Source: Neospora caninum Liverpool (lineage: Eukaryota; Apicomplexa; Conoidasida; Eucoccidiorida; Sarcocystidae). Taken from it: a stretch of DNA of 64,000 bases. Made by a program: the position numbers and the translations under genes. Location: contig NC_018391.1 of assembly GCF_000208865.1 (NCBI RefSeq), positions 2,363,014 through 2,427,013 on the forward strand. The letters are read 5' to 3'. Numbering within the stretch: the first letter of the stretch is position 1; every line of letters starts with the position of its first letter. The notes beneath the pieces were generated by a model. It worked only from the letters and a program-made list of their open reading frames with translations, was not told the DNA's origin and searched no databases. Shown piece by piece: positions 13,801 through 26,300 of this stretch.

Positions 13801-13866
13801 CACCATCTAAGTCTTCTGATAGTCCTAGATCTGACAGCTCAGATGAAACGGAAAAGGATACCAGAG
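7820..13866 (+). CDS. 5' exons of the giant IQ/repeat protein: Ser/Arg-rich segment plus IQ motif
   Basis: Exons: 7820-8073, 8296-9442, 9770-9814, 10829-10879, 12134-12317, 12907-13089, 13441-13866. Splice sites are strong (GTAAGT at 8074, GTGAGC at 9443, CTGTTCCCTAG before 9770, TTCCATGCAG before 12134, GTAAGG at 12318) and phases agree through all seven. The start is the ATG at 7820. The protein is mostly disordered and rich in S, R, A and P. Two similar serine/arginine runs stand out: SRTQSRQASRMISRR (near residue 190) and SRIASRIASRAISRN (near residue 390). Residues 483-499 form an IQ motif, LLQAAWRGYRTRLW, a calmodulin or light-chain binding helix. Exon 7 ends in phase 1. It can continue to the 19-kb exon at 14101 (one 8.5-kresidue protein), to a short terminal exon 13934-14028, or to 14097-14353 in another frame. 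The catalytic role, if any, is unknown. Confidence 0.6.
10829..10879 (+). other. 51-nt exon encoding one IQ motif
   Basis: The exon reads phase 0 to phase 0 between TGTGCTCAG and GTGAGTG. Its 17 codons encode ATLLQAAWRGYRTRLWF, which fits the IQ consensus (hydrophobic-Q-x-x-x-R-G-x-x-x-R). IQ motifs bind calmodulin or EF-hand light chains. An exon carrying little but the motif could be skipped without changing frame. Confidence 0.65.
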
Positions 13867-14393
13867 GTGAGTTTTTGGCAGGGGGGATTCTAGCTTTCCA
13901 TGCTTTTCACTGCGACAGTCTTTCACACTGCAGGGAAAGCCCCTCAGGTTGTTCCCGCACCCCCCCCTCTCCACACAGATGACCGCCTTCGATGCCGTGT
14001 CGATTTTTACACTGGTGGGAGGCCGTGAACGGCTCTAACGTACCGTGTTACGATTCACCTCCAAACTTTCCACGGCGATCCGGATTGTTTTCTGAGCCAG
14101 CAGACCAGGCTTTGCAATTCACGGGTTGCCGGCGGAGTGGTCCGCACTTCGAAATCATGCGTATGAAATGGTTGCGTTACGTGCGTGGCAATGTGTGCGT
14201 CGTCCGTCACTCAGGCCAGCAAAAGAGCTCGAGGATCTCCTCACTGCGCTCGCCGGGTGTATATCACGGTCGAGACGGTACCCTGCGCGGCCGGCGCTTA
14301 ACAAGATCGCGAGAGGCTGGCACCAAACGGGAGCGACGGAGAAAGACGTCTGAATATGTGCGCGGCAACGGCGAAGTTGAGGCCCCGCCGGGG
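13867..14393 (+). other. Ambiguous splice region joining the 5' exons to the 19-kb exon
   Basis: The donor GTGAGT at 13867 is phase 1. Three acceptors keep an open frame. CTGCAG before 13934 gives 30 codons, then TGA at 14026-14028. TTTTCTGAG before 14097 opens a frame to TGA at 14351-14353. TTCTGAGCCAG before 14101 enters the frame of the giant exon. The last is preferred because it makes one continuous reading frame. If the genes are separate, translation of the giant exon could start at ATG 13992 or ATG 14394. Confidence 0.4.
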
Positions 14394-17300
14394 ATGTCAG
14401 TCAGCGCGGGGTCAGGGGATCGAACCGCTGGTAGTGAATCCCTGGTTTCGTCGTCGAATTCTGTGTCCGCTGTGTGTTCGCCACACAATGCTCCAGGTGA
14501 CAGTTCTCGCTTGATGGCGGCGTCTTCGGCCATTCCTCGTCTAAATTTGTTTTGGCTGCAGAGAAGGTCAGGCAGCAGCCCTTCTGACGCATGCAACTCG
14601 ATGAATCCAGAAGAGAAGAAGGCTGACGTCTACCGAGCGCTGTTTTCCAATGATGAAGAGGAGAGTATGCGATTAGACACTTCGCGTCTGACGGCGCAGC
14701 AGACAGGGGCTGCACGGTCAGCTTCAGAACCACTTGTCAACCGGGAAGATCTGCAAATTGCGCCCGAGACGCAGCTGCGCAAGCGCATAACCGGAGTGTC
14801 TTCTGGCCGTTTTGTGCCAAAGTCGGTGACGACGGGTCGAAGGCAGCTGGCGGTGACTGCCGGGGCGGAAGAAACGGAAGGCTCCAAGCCGACGTCTCTT
14901 GCGCCTGGCCAGGAGCCAGCACTGCTGCTGGAACGAGAGTCTCCGGGAAATGACAACAGGACCGAACGCGAACTACCGAGAGCGAAAGACGTGCCAGTGT
15001 GTCCCCACATGCCGTGGAGTGCTCTATCGGAAGATCGCTTTGGCAGAGAAGTGTCGTCACCTCACGCAGTCAGCGGCTACATTCGGGAGACGTCGCCACC
15101 AGCAGCCGCCCGGTGTGCGGAGCTGCGTGGATCCCGGTTCCATACTCCGTCGGCACAACAGCAGAGACCCGAAGCGCTTCCTGATATGCACTGGCAGACG
15201 AGTTCCGTCTCTCCTTGTACCAGACCGGCTGTCCGCAGTCGATCTGCCGAAGCCACGGGCATGTCGGTGTCTTCTGGGCCTTACAGCGACATGCGTACGG
15301 TTGGCGCCGGTGCCGACACTCCAATTAGACGCCGAGCAGCACTCGCAACCTCCATAGGGAAAGAGCGCAGACGTCTGTTTACTTGGAACGCCGGAGGGAA
15401 ACACGAAAGCAACATCACCAATCTAGACCCGTCCTCAACAGTGGAGGGACGTGGGAAAGGCTTGCCGAGCGAACCATCCCCACGCACCAAGGCGGGATCG
15501 CCCTCATTCGAAGCCTATCTTACAGACACGGTTTCGAAGTCTAGCGCAGGAGATGAAGCCGCCAAGGTCGGGCAAAAACAAGCGGAACCACCACGAAGGA
15601 CGGAGGCTTCTTTCAGTCGTGTGGAAAGCCACGACTCGCTCGAGGATGGAGCGCGTTTTTGCGTGCGTGGGCAAAGGACAGAATCTGAGACCCAGACAGC
15701 TTCTGCGGTCCCAGCAACCGAGCCCGAGACGCTGACGACCGAGGATCTGCTGGTGACGCAGAGGCGTCGGTCTGACGGCTCGGCGTCCAGAGAAAGGATA
15801 GAAGAAGATGGGCAGCATGAGACGGGGGCTCTCGGTGGAGGCATGACTATCCAGGTACGAAGTCCGGCCCCTTGCAAGTCCGACCTTCTGCTTGAGACAG
15901 GAACAGGACGGAGAAGTGCAGATGGTCCACCCCCGCCTCCACTTGAGTCGATGGACGAATCCATGGACAACCCTACCGACGAAGGTGGTAGACAATCTGA
16001 CCCTCCCACGCCCCCAGAGCCCCATCCACAGTCTGTCAAACCCGCTTCCTTACAGCCCAAGCAGCCACATGTGCTGTCCAACACCCCTGCAGCCGTGCCA
16101 CGCTCTCGGCACCGCCTCCTCAAAAACGTGCATCAAAGTGACAAACGCGTCCGGAATGCCGGTACCCACGACGCGCTGCCGGTAGCGAACACCGAGCCAC
16201 CTGAGATGGTGCGAAACCGAGAGGGAGATAAAGGGGCGAAGGTACGCGAGGCAGGGGACGAGCGTTTGGTAACTCGGAGGAACGGAAAGGATGCGGCAAC
16301 CGATCACAGTGAGAAGGTAGAGAGTGACGAAGGTGATAAGGTAGAGAAGGCAGCGGAGGAAGGTGCCGAGAAGCTGGTGGTGTTTGGGCCGATGACGGAG
16401 GCAGAGGCGGAGGCACGCGAGGCAGGGGACGAGCGTTTCGTAACCGCGAGGGACGGAACAGACGCGGCAACCGATCACAGTGCGAAGGTAGAGAGTGACG
16501 ACGGTGATAAGGTAGAGAAGGCAGCGGAAGAAGGTGCCGAGAAGCTGGTGGTGTTTGGGCCGATGACGGAAGCAGAGGTGAAGGCACGCGATGCGGGGGA
16601 TGAGCGTTTGGTAACCGCGCGGGACGGAACGCGTGCGTCACCAGATCACAGTGCGAAGGTAGAGAGTGACGACGGTGATAAGGTAGAGAAGGCAGCGGAG
16701 GAAGGTGCCGAGAAGCTGGTTGTGTTTGGCCCGATGACGGAAGCAGAGGTGAAGGCACGCGATGCGGGGGATGAGCGTTTGGTAACTCGGAGGAACGGAA
16801 AGGATGCGGCGACCGATCACAGTGAGAAGGTAGAGAGTGACGAAGGTGAAAAGGTAGAGAATGCAGCGGAGGAAGGTGCCGAGGAGATGGTGATGTTTGG
16901 CCCGATGACGGAAGCAGAGGTGAAGGCACGCGATGCGGGGGATGAGCGTTTGGTAACCGCCAGGGACGGAACGCATGCGTCAGCAGATCACAGTGAGAAG
17001 GTAGAGAGTGACGACGGTGATAAGGTCGAGAAGGCAGCGGAGGAAGGTGCCGAGGAGATGGTGATGTTTGGCCCGATGACGGAAGCAGAGGTGAAGGCAC
17101 GCGATGCGGGGGATGAGCGGTTGGTAACCGCGAGGGACGGAACGGAAGCGGCAACCGATCACAGTGAGAAGGTAGAGAGTGACGAAGGTGATAAGGTAGA
17201 CAAGGCAGTGGAGGAAGGTGCCGAGAAGCTGGTTGTGTTTGGCCCGATGACGGCGGGAGAGGCGAAGGAACGCGAGGCAGGGGACGAGCGTTTGGTAACC

Positions 17301-20300
17301 GCGAGGGACGGAACGGACGCGGCAACCGATCACAGTGAGAAGGTAGAGAGTGACGACGGTGATAAGGTAGTGAAGGCAGCGGAAGAAGGTGCCGAGAAGC
17401 TGGTGGTGTTTGGCCCGATGACGGAAGCAGAGGTGAAGGCACGCGTTGCGGGGGATGAGCGTTTGGTAACCGCCAGGGACGGAACGCGTGCGTCACCAGA
17501 TCACAGTGAGAAGGTAGAGAGTGACGACGGTGATAAGGTAGAGAATGGGTCGGAGGAAGGTGCCGAGAAGCTGGTTGTGTTTGGCCCGATGACGGAAGCA
17601 GAGGTGAAGGCACGCGATGCGGGGGATGAGCGTTTGGTAACTCGGAGGAACGGAAAGGATGCGGCGACCGATCACAGTGAGAAGGTAGAGAGTGACGAAG
17701 GTGAAAAGGTAGAGAATGCAGCGGAGGAAGGTGCCGAGGAGATGGTGATGTTTGGCCCGATGACGGAAGCAGAGGTGAAGGCACGCGATGCGGGGGATGA
17801 GCGTTTGGTAACTCGGAGGAGCGGAACGCATGCGTCAGCAGATCACAGTGAGAAGGTAGAGAGTGACGACGGTGATAAGGTCGAGAAGGCAGCGGAGGAA
17901 GGTGCCGAGGAGATGGTGATGTTTGGCCCGATGACGGAAGCAGAGGCGAAGGCACGCGATGCAGGGGATGAGCGGTTGGTAACCGCGAGGGACGGAACGG
18001 ACGCGGCAACCGATCACAGTGAGAAGGTAGAGAGTGACGACGGTGATAAGGTAGTGAAGGCAGCGGAAGAAGGTGCCGAGAAGCTGGTTGTGTTTGGCCC
18101 GATGACGGAAGCAGAGGTGAAGGCACGCGATGCGGGGGATGAGCGTTTGGTAACTCGGAGGAACGGAAAGGATGCGGCGACGGATCATAGTGAGAAGGTA
18201 GAGAGTGTCGAACGTGAAAAGGTAGAGAATGCAGCGGAGGAAGGTGCCGAGGAGATGGTGATGTTTGGCCCGATGACGGAAGCAGAGGTGAAGGCACGCG
18301 ATGCGGGGGATGAGCGTTTGGTAACCGCCAGGGACGGAACGCATGCGTCAGCAGATCACAGTGAGAAGGTAGAGAGTGACGACGGTGATAAGGTCGAGAA
18401 GGCAGCCGAGAAAGGTGCCGAGGAGATGGTGATGTTTGGCCCGATGACGGAAGCAGAGGTGAAGGCACGCGATGCGGGGGATGAGCGGTTGGTAACCGCG
18501 AGGGACGGAACGGAAGCGGCAACCGATAACAGTGAGAAGGTAGAGAGTGACGAAGGTGATAAGGTAGACAAGGCAGTGGAGGAAGGTGCCGAGAAGCTGG
18601 TTGTGTTTGGCCCGATGACGGCGGGAGAGGCGAAGGAACGCGAGGCAGGGGACGAGCGTTTGGTAACCGCGAGGGACGGAACGGACGCGGCAACCGATCA
18701 CAGTGAGAAGGTAGAGAGTGACGACGGTGATAAGGTAGTGAAGGCAGCGGAAGAAGGTGCCGAGAAGCTGGTGGTGTTTGGCCCGATGACGGAAGCAGAG
18801 GTGAAGGCACGCGTTGCGGGGGATGAGCGTTTGGTAACCGCCAGGGACGGAACGCGTGCGTCACCAGATCACAGTGAGAAGGTAGAGAGTGACGACGGTG
18901 ATAAGGTAGAGAAGGCAGCGGAGGAAGGTGCCGAGAAGCTGGTGGTGTTTGGCCCGATGACGGAAGCAGAGGCGAAGGCACGCGTTGCGAGGGATGAGCG
19001 TTTGGTAACCGCCAGGGACGGAACGCGTGCGTCATCAGATCACAGTGCGAAGGTAGAGAGTGACGACGGTGATAAGGTAGAGAAGGCAGCGGAGGAAGGT
19101 GCCGAGAAGCTGGTGGTGTTTGGCCCGATGACGGCGGGGGAGGCGAAGGAACGCGAGGCAGGGGATGAGCGTTTGGTAACCGCCAGGGACGGAACGCGTG
19201 CGTCATCAGATCACAGTGCGAAGGTAGAGAGTGACGACGGTGATAAGGTAGAGAAGGCAGCGGAGGAAGGTGCCGAGAAGCTGGTGGTGTTTGGCCCGAT
19301 GACGAAAGCAGAGGTGAAGGCACGCGATGCGGGGGATGAGTGTTTGGTAACCGCGAGGGACGGAACGGACGCGGCAACCGATCACAGGGAGAAGGTAGAG
19401 AGTGACGACGGTGATAAGGTAGAGAAGGCAGCGGAGGAAGGTGCCGAGGAGATGGTGATGTTTGGCCCGATGACGAAAGCAGAGGTGAAGGCACGCGAGG
19501 CAGGGGATGAGCGTTTGGTAACCGCCAGGGACGGAACGGACGCGGCAACCGATCACAGTGAGAAGGTAGAGAGTGACGACGGTGATAAGGTAGTGAAGGC
19601 AGCGGAGGAAGGTGCCGAGAAGCTGGTTGTGTTTGGCCCGATGACGGCGGGAGAGGCGAAGGAACGCGAGGCAGGGGATGAGCGTTTGGTAACCGCGAGG
19701 GACGGAACGGACGCGGCAACCGATCACAGTGAGAAGGTAGAGAGTGACGACGGTGATAAGGTAGAGAAGGCAGCGGAGGAAGGTGCCGAGGAGATGGTGA
19801 TGTTTGGCCCGATGACGGAGGCAGAGGTGAAGGCACGCGATGCGGGGGATGAGCGTTTGGTATCCGCGAGGGACGGAACGGACGCGGCAACCGATCACAG
19901 GGAGAAGGTAGAGAGTGACGACGGTGATAAGGTAGAGAAGGCAGCGGAAGAAGGTGCCGAGAAGCTGGTGGTGTTTGGCCCGATGACGGAAGCAGAGGTG
20001 AAGGCACGCGTTGCGGGGGATGAGCGTTTGGTAACCGCCAGGGACGGAACGCGTGCGTCACCAGATCACAGTGAGAAGGTAGAGAGTGACGACGGTGATA
20101 AGGTAGAGAAGGCAGCGGAGGAAGGTGCCGAGAAGCTGGTGGTGTTTGGCCCGATGACGGAAGCAGAGGCGAAGGCACGCGTTGCGAGGGATGAGCGTTT
20201 GGTAACCGCCAGGGACGGAACGCGTGCGTCATCAGATCACAGTGCGAAGGTAGAGAGTGACGACGGTGATAAGGTAGAGAAGGCAGCGGAGGAAGGTGCC

Positions 20301-23300
20301 GAGAAGCTGGTGGTGTTTGGCCCGATGACGGCGGGGGAGGCGAAGGAACGCGAGGCAGGGGATGAGAGTTTGGTATCCGCGAGGGACGGAACGGACGCGG
20401 CAACCGATCACAGGGAGAAGGTAGAGAGTGACGACGGTGATAAGGTAGACGAGGCAGCGGAGCAAGGTGCCGAGAAGCTGGTGGTGTTTGGGCCGATGAC
20501 GGCGGGAGAGGCGACGGAACGCGATGCAGGGGACGAGCGTTTGGTAACCGCGCGGGACAGAACGGACGCGACAACCGATCACAGTGAGAAGGTAGAGAGT
20601 GACGACGGTGATAAGGTAGAGAGTGGGTCGGAGGAAGGTGCCGAGGAGATGGTGATGTTTGGCCCGATGACGGAAGCAGAGGTGAAGGCACGCGATGCGG
20701 GGGATGAGCGGTTGGTAACCGCGAGGGACGGAACGGAAGCGGCAACCGATCACTGTGAGAAGGTAGAGAGTGACGACGGTGATAAGGTAGAGAAGGCAGC
20801 GGAGGAAGGTGCCGAGAAGCTGGTAGTGTTTGGGCCTATGACGGGGGGAGAGGCGAGGTCGCGCGATGCAGGGGATGAGAGTTTGGTAACGGCGAGGGAC
20901 GGAAAGCGTGCGTCACCAGATCACAGTGAGAAGGTGGAGAGTGACGACGGTGATAAGGTAGAGAAGGCAGTGGAGGAAGGTGCCGAGAAGCTGGTGGTGT
21001 TTGGCCCGATGACGGAAGCAGAGGTGAAGGCACGCGATGCGGGGGATGAGCGTTTGGCAACCGCCAGGGACGGAACGCATGCGTCAGCAGATCACAGTGC
21101 CAAGGTAGAGAGTGACGAAGGTGATAAGGTAGAGAAGGCAGCGGAGGAAGGTGCCGAGAAGCTGGTGGTGTTTGGGCCGATGACGAAAGCAGAGGTGAAG
21201 GCACGCGATGCGGGGGATGAGTGTTTGGTAACCGCGAGGGACGGAACGGACGCGGCAACCGATCACAGGGAGAAGGTAGAGAGTGACGACGGTGATAAGG
21301 TAGAGAAGGCAGCGGAGGAAGGTGCCGAGAAGCTGGTGGTGTTTGGGCCGATGACGAAAGCAGAGGTGAAGGCACGCGAGGCAGGGGATGAGCGTTTGGT
21401 AACCGCCAGGGACGGAACGGACGCGGCAACCGATCACAGTGAGAAGGTAGAGAGTGACGACGGTGATAAGGTAGTGAAGGCAGCGGAGGAAGGTGCCGAG
21501 AAGCTGGTTGTGTTTGGCCCGATGACGGCGGGAGAGGCGAAGGAACGCGAGGCAGGGGATGAGCGTTTGGTAACCGCGAGGGACGGAACGGACGCGGCAA
21601 CCGATCACAGTGAGAAGGTAGAGAGTGACGACGGTGATAAGGTAGAGAAGGCAGCGGAGGAAGGTGCCGAGGAGATGGTGATGTTTGGCCCGATGACGGA
21701 GGCAGAGGTGAAGGCACGCGATGCGGGGGATGAGCGTTTGGTATCCGCGAGGGACGGAACGGACGCGGCAACCGATCACAGGGAGAAGGTAGAGAGTGAC
21801 GACGGTGATAAGGTAGACGAGGCAGCGGAGGGAGGTGCCGAGAAGCTGGTGGTGTTTGGCCCGATGACGGAAGCAGAGGTGAAGGCACGCGATGCGGGGG
21901 ATGAGCGTTTGGTAACTCGGAGGAACGGAAAGGATGCGGCGACCGATCACAGTGCGAAGGTAGAGAGTGACGAAGGTGAAAAGGTAGAGAAGGCAGCGGA
22001 GGAAGGTGCCGAGAAGCTGGTGATGTTTGGCCCGATGACGGAAGCAGAGGTGAAGGCACGCCAGGCAGGGGACGAGCGTTTGGTATCCGCGAGGGACGGA
22101 ACGCATGCGTCAGCAGATCACAGTGAGAAGGTAGAGAGTGACGACGGTGATAAGGTAGAGAAGGCAGCGGAGGAAGGTGCCGAGAAGCTGGTGGTGTTTG
22201 GCCCGATGACGGCGGGGGAGGCGAAGGCACGCGAGGCAGGGGATGAGCGTTTGGTAACCGCGCGGGACGGAAAGCGTGCGTCACCAGATCACAGTGCAAA
22301 GGTAGAGAGTGACGACGGTGATAAGGTAGAGAAGGCAGCCGAGAAAGGTGCCGAGGAGATGGTGATGTTTCGCCCGATGACGGAAGCAGAGGTGAAGGCA
22401 CGCGATGCGGGGGATGAGCGGTTGGTAACCGCCAGGGACGGAACGCATGCGTCAGCAGATCACAGTGAGAAGGTAGAGAGTGACGAAGGTGATAAGGTAG
22501 AGAATGGGTCGGAGGAAGGTGCCGAGGAGATGGTGATGTTTGGCCCGATGACGAAGGCAGAGGCGAGGTCGCGCGATTCAGCCGATGATCCTTTGGTAAC
22601 TGCGAGGGACGGAAAGCGTGCGTCACCAGATCACAGTGAGAAGGTAGAGAGTGACGACGGTGATAAGGTAGACGAGGCAGCTGAGGGAGGTGCCGAGAAG
22701 CTGGTGGTGTTTGGCCCGATGACGGAAGCAGAGGTGAAGGCACGCGATGCGGGGGATGAGCGTTTGGTAACTCGGAGGAACGGAAAGGATGCGGCGACCG
22801 ATCACAGTGCGAAGGTAGAGAGTGACGAAGGTGAAAAGGTAGAGAAGGCAGCGGAGGAAGGTGCCGAGAAGCTGGTGATGTTTGGCCCGATGACGGAAGC
22901 AGAGGTGAAGGCACGCGATGCGGGGGATGAGCGTTTGGTAACCGCCAGGGACGGAACGCATGCGTCACCAGATCACAGTGAGAAGGTAGAGAGTGACGAA
23001 GGTGAAAAGGTAGAGAAGGCAGCGGAGGAAGGTGCCGAGGAGATGGTGATGTTTGGCCCGATGACGGAGGCAGAGGTGAAGGCACGCGAGGCAGGGGATG
23101 AGCGTTTGGTATCCGCGAGGGACGGAACGGACGCGGCAACCGATCACAGGGAGAAGGTAGAGAGTGACGACGGTGATAAGGTAGACGAGGCAGCGGAGGG
23201 AGGTGCCGAGAAGCTGGTTGTGTTTGGCCCGATGACGGCGGGAGAGGCGAAGGCACGCCAGGCAGGGGACGAGCGTTTGGTAACCGCGAGGGACGGAACG

Positions 23301-26300
23301 CATGCGTCAGCAGATCACAGTGAGAAGGTAGAGAGTGACGACGGTGATAAGGTAGACAAGGCAGCGGAGGAAGGTGCCGAGAAGCTGGTGGTGTTTGGCC
23401 CGATGACGGAAGCAGAGGCGAAGGCACGCGAGGCAGGGGATGAGCGTTTGGTAACCGCGCGGGACGGAAAGCGTGCGTCACCAGATCACAGTGCAAAGGT
23501 AGAGAGTGACGACGGTGATAAGGTAGAGAAGGCAGCCGAGAAAGGTGCCGAGGAGATGGTGATGTTTCGCCCGATGACGGAAGCAGAGGTGAAGGCACGC
23601 GATGCGGGGGATGAGCGGTTGGTAACCGCCAGGGACGGAACGCATGCGTCAGCAGATCACAGTGAGAAGGTAGAGAGTGACGACGGTGATAAGGTAGAGA
23701 ATGGGTCGGAGGAAGGTGCCGAGGAGATGGTGATGTTTGGCCCGATGACGAAGGCAGAGGCGAGGTCGCGCGATTCAGCCGATGATCCTTTGGTAACTGC
23801 GAGGGACGGAAAGCGTGCGTCACCAGATCACAGTGAGAAGGTAGAGAGTGACGACGGTGATAAGGTAGAGAAGGCAGCGGAGGAAGGTGCCGAGAAGCTG
23901 GTGGTGTTTGGGCCGATGACGGAGGCAGAGGTGAAGGCACGCGAGGCAGGGGATGAGCGTTTGGTATCCGCGAGGGACGGAACGGACGCGGCAACCGATC
24001 ACAGTGCGAAGGTAGAGAGTGACGACGGTGATAAGGTAGACGAGGCAGCGGAGGGAGGTGCCGAGAAGCTGGTGGTGTTTGGGCCGATGACGAAAGCAGA
24101 GGTGAAGGCACGCGATGCGGGGGATGAGCGTTTGGTAACCGCGCGGGACGGAACGCGTGCGTCACCAGATCACAGTGCGAAGGTAGAGAGTGACGACGGT
24201 GATAAGGTAGAGAAGGCAGCGGAGGAAGGTGCCGAGAAGCTGGTGGTGTTTGGCCCGATGACGGCGGGGGAGGCGAAGGAACGCGAGGCAGGGGATGAGA
24301 GTTTGGTAACGGCGAGGGACGGAAAGCGTGCGTCATCAGATCACAGTGAGAAGGTAGAGAGTGACGACGGTGATAAGGTAGACGAGGCAGCGGAGGAAGG
24401 TGCCGAGAAGCTGGTTGTGTTTGGCCCGATGACGGAGGCAGAGGTGAAGGCACGCGTTGCGAGGGATGAGCGTTTGGTATCCGCGAGGGACGGAACGGAC
24501 GCGGCAACCGATCACAGTGAGAAGGTAGAGAGTGACGAAGGTGAAAAGGTAGAGAAGGCAGCGGAGCGAGGTGCCGAGAAGCTGATTGTGTTTGGCCCGA
24601 TGACGGCGGGAGAGGCGAAGGCACGCCAGGGAGGGGACGAGCGTTTGGTAACCGCGAGGGACGGAACGCGTGCGTCAGCAGATCACAGTGAGAAGGTAGA
24701 GAGTGACGACGGTGATAAGGTAGACAAGGCAGCGGAGGAAGGTGCCGAGAAGCTGGTGGTGTTTGGCCCGATGACGGCGGGGGAGGCGAAGGAACGCGAG
24801 GCAGGGGATGAGAGTTTGGTAACGGCGAGGGACGGAACGCGTGCGTCACCAGATCACAGTGCGAAGGTAGAGAGTGACGACGGTGATAAGGTAGACAAGG
24901 CAGCGGAGGAAGGTGCCGAGAAGCTGGTGGTGTTTGGCCCGATGACGGCGGGGGAGGCGAAGGAACGCGAGGCAGGGGATGAGAGTTTGGTAACGGCGAG
25001 GGACGGAACGCGTGCGTCACCAGATCACAGTGCGAAGGTAGAGAGTGACGACGGTGATAAGGTAGAGAAGGCAGCGGAGGAAGGTGCCGAGAAGCTGGTG
25101 GTGTTTGGCCCGATGACGGCGGGGGAGGCGAAGGAACGCGAGGCAGGGGATGAGAGTTTCGTAACGGCGAGGGACGGAAAGCGTCCGTCACCAGATCACA
25201 GTGAGAAGGTAGAGAGTGACGACGGTGATAAGGTAGAGATGGCAGCGGAGGAAGGTGCCGAGAAGCTGGTGGTGTTTGGCCCGATGACGGAAGCAGAGGC
25301 GAGGTCGCGCGATGCAGGGGATGAGCGTTTGGTAACCGCCAGGGACGGAACGCGTGCGTCACCAGATCACAGTGCGAAGGTAGAGAGTGACGACGGTGAT
25401 AAGGTAGAGAAGGCAGCGGAGGAAGGTGCCGAGAAGCTGGTGGTGTTTGGCCCGATGACGGCGGGGGAGGCGAAGGAACGCGAGGCAGGGGATGAGAGTT
25501 TGGTAACGGCGAGGGACGGAAAGCGTGCGTCACCAGATCACAGTGAGAAGGTAGAGAGTGACGACGGTGATAAGGTAGAGAAGGCAGCGGAGGAAGGTGC
25601 CGAGAAGCTGGTGGTGTTTGGCCCGATGACGGAAGCAGAGGCGAGGTCGCGCGATGCAGGGGATGAGCGTTTGGTAACCGCCAGGGACGGAACGCGTGCG
25701 TCACCAGATCACAGTGAGAAGGTAGAGAGTGACGACGGTGATAAGGTAGAGAAGGCAGCGGAGGAAGGTGCCGAGAAGCTGGTGGTGTTTGGCCCGATGA
25801 CGGAAGCAGAGGCGAGGTCGCGCGATGCAGGGGATGAGAGTTTGGTAACCGCCAGGGACGGAACGCGTGCGTCACCAGATCACAGTGAGAAGGTAGAGAG
25901 TGACGACGGTGATAAGGTAGAGAAGGCAGCGGAGGAAGGTGCCGAGAAGCTGGTGGTGTTTGGCCCGATGACGGCGGGGGAGGCGAAGGAACGCGAGGCA
26001 GGTGATGAGAGTTTGGTAACGGCGAGGGACGGAACGCGTGCGTCACCAGATCACAGTGCGAAGGTAGAGAGTGACGACGGTGATAAGGTAGAGAAGGCAG
26101 CGGAGGAAGGTGCCGAGAAGCTGGTGGTGTTTGGCCCGATGACGGCGGGGGAGGCGAAGGAACGCGAGGCAGGGGATGAGAGTTTGGTAACGGCGAGGGA
26201 CGGAAAGCGTGCGTCACCAGATCACAGTGAGAAGGTAGAGAGTGACGACGGTGATAAGGTAGAGAAGGCAGCGGAGGAAGGTGCCGAGAAGCTGGTGGTG

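Noticed and set aside
13992..14393. ATG at 13992 as the true start of the giant protein
   Set aside because: The first part of this frame reads poorly as protein. An upstream in-frame stop and a good acceptor at 14100 fit splicing from the 5' exons better. Kept only as an alternative.
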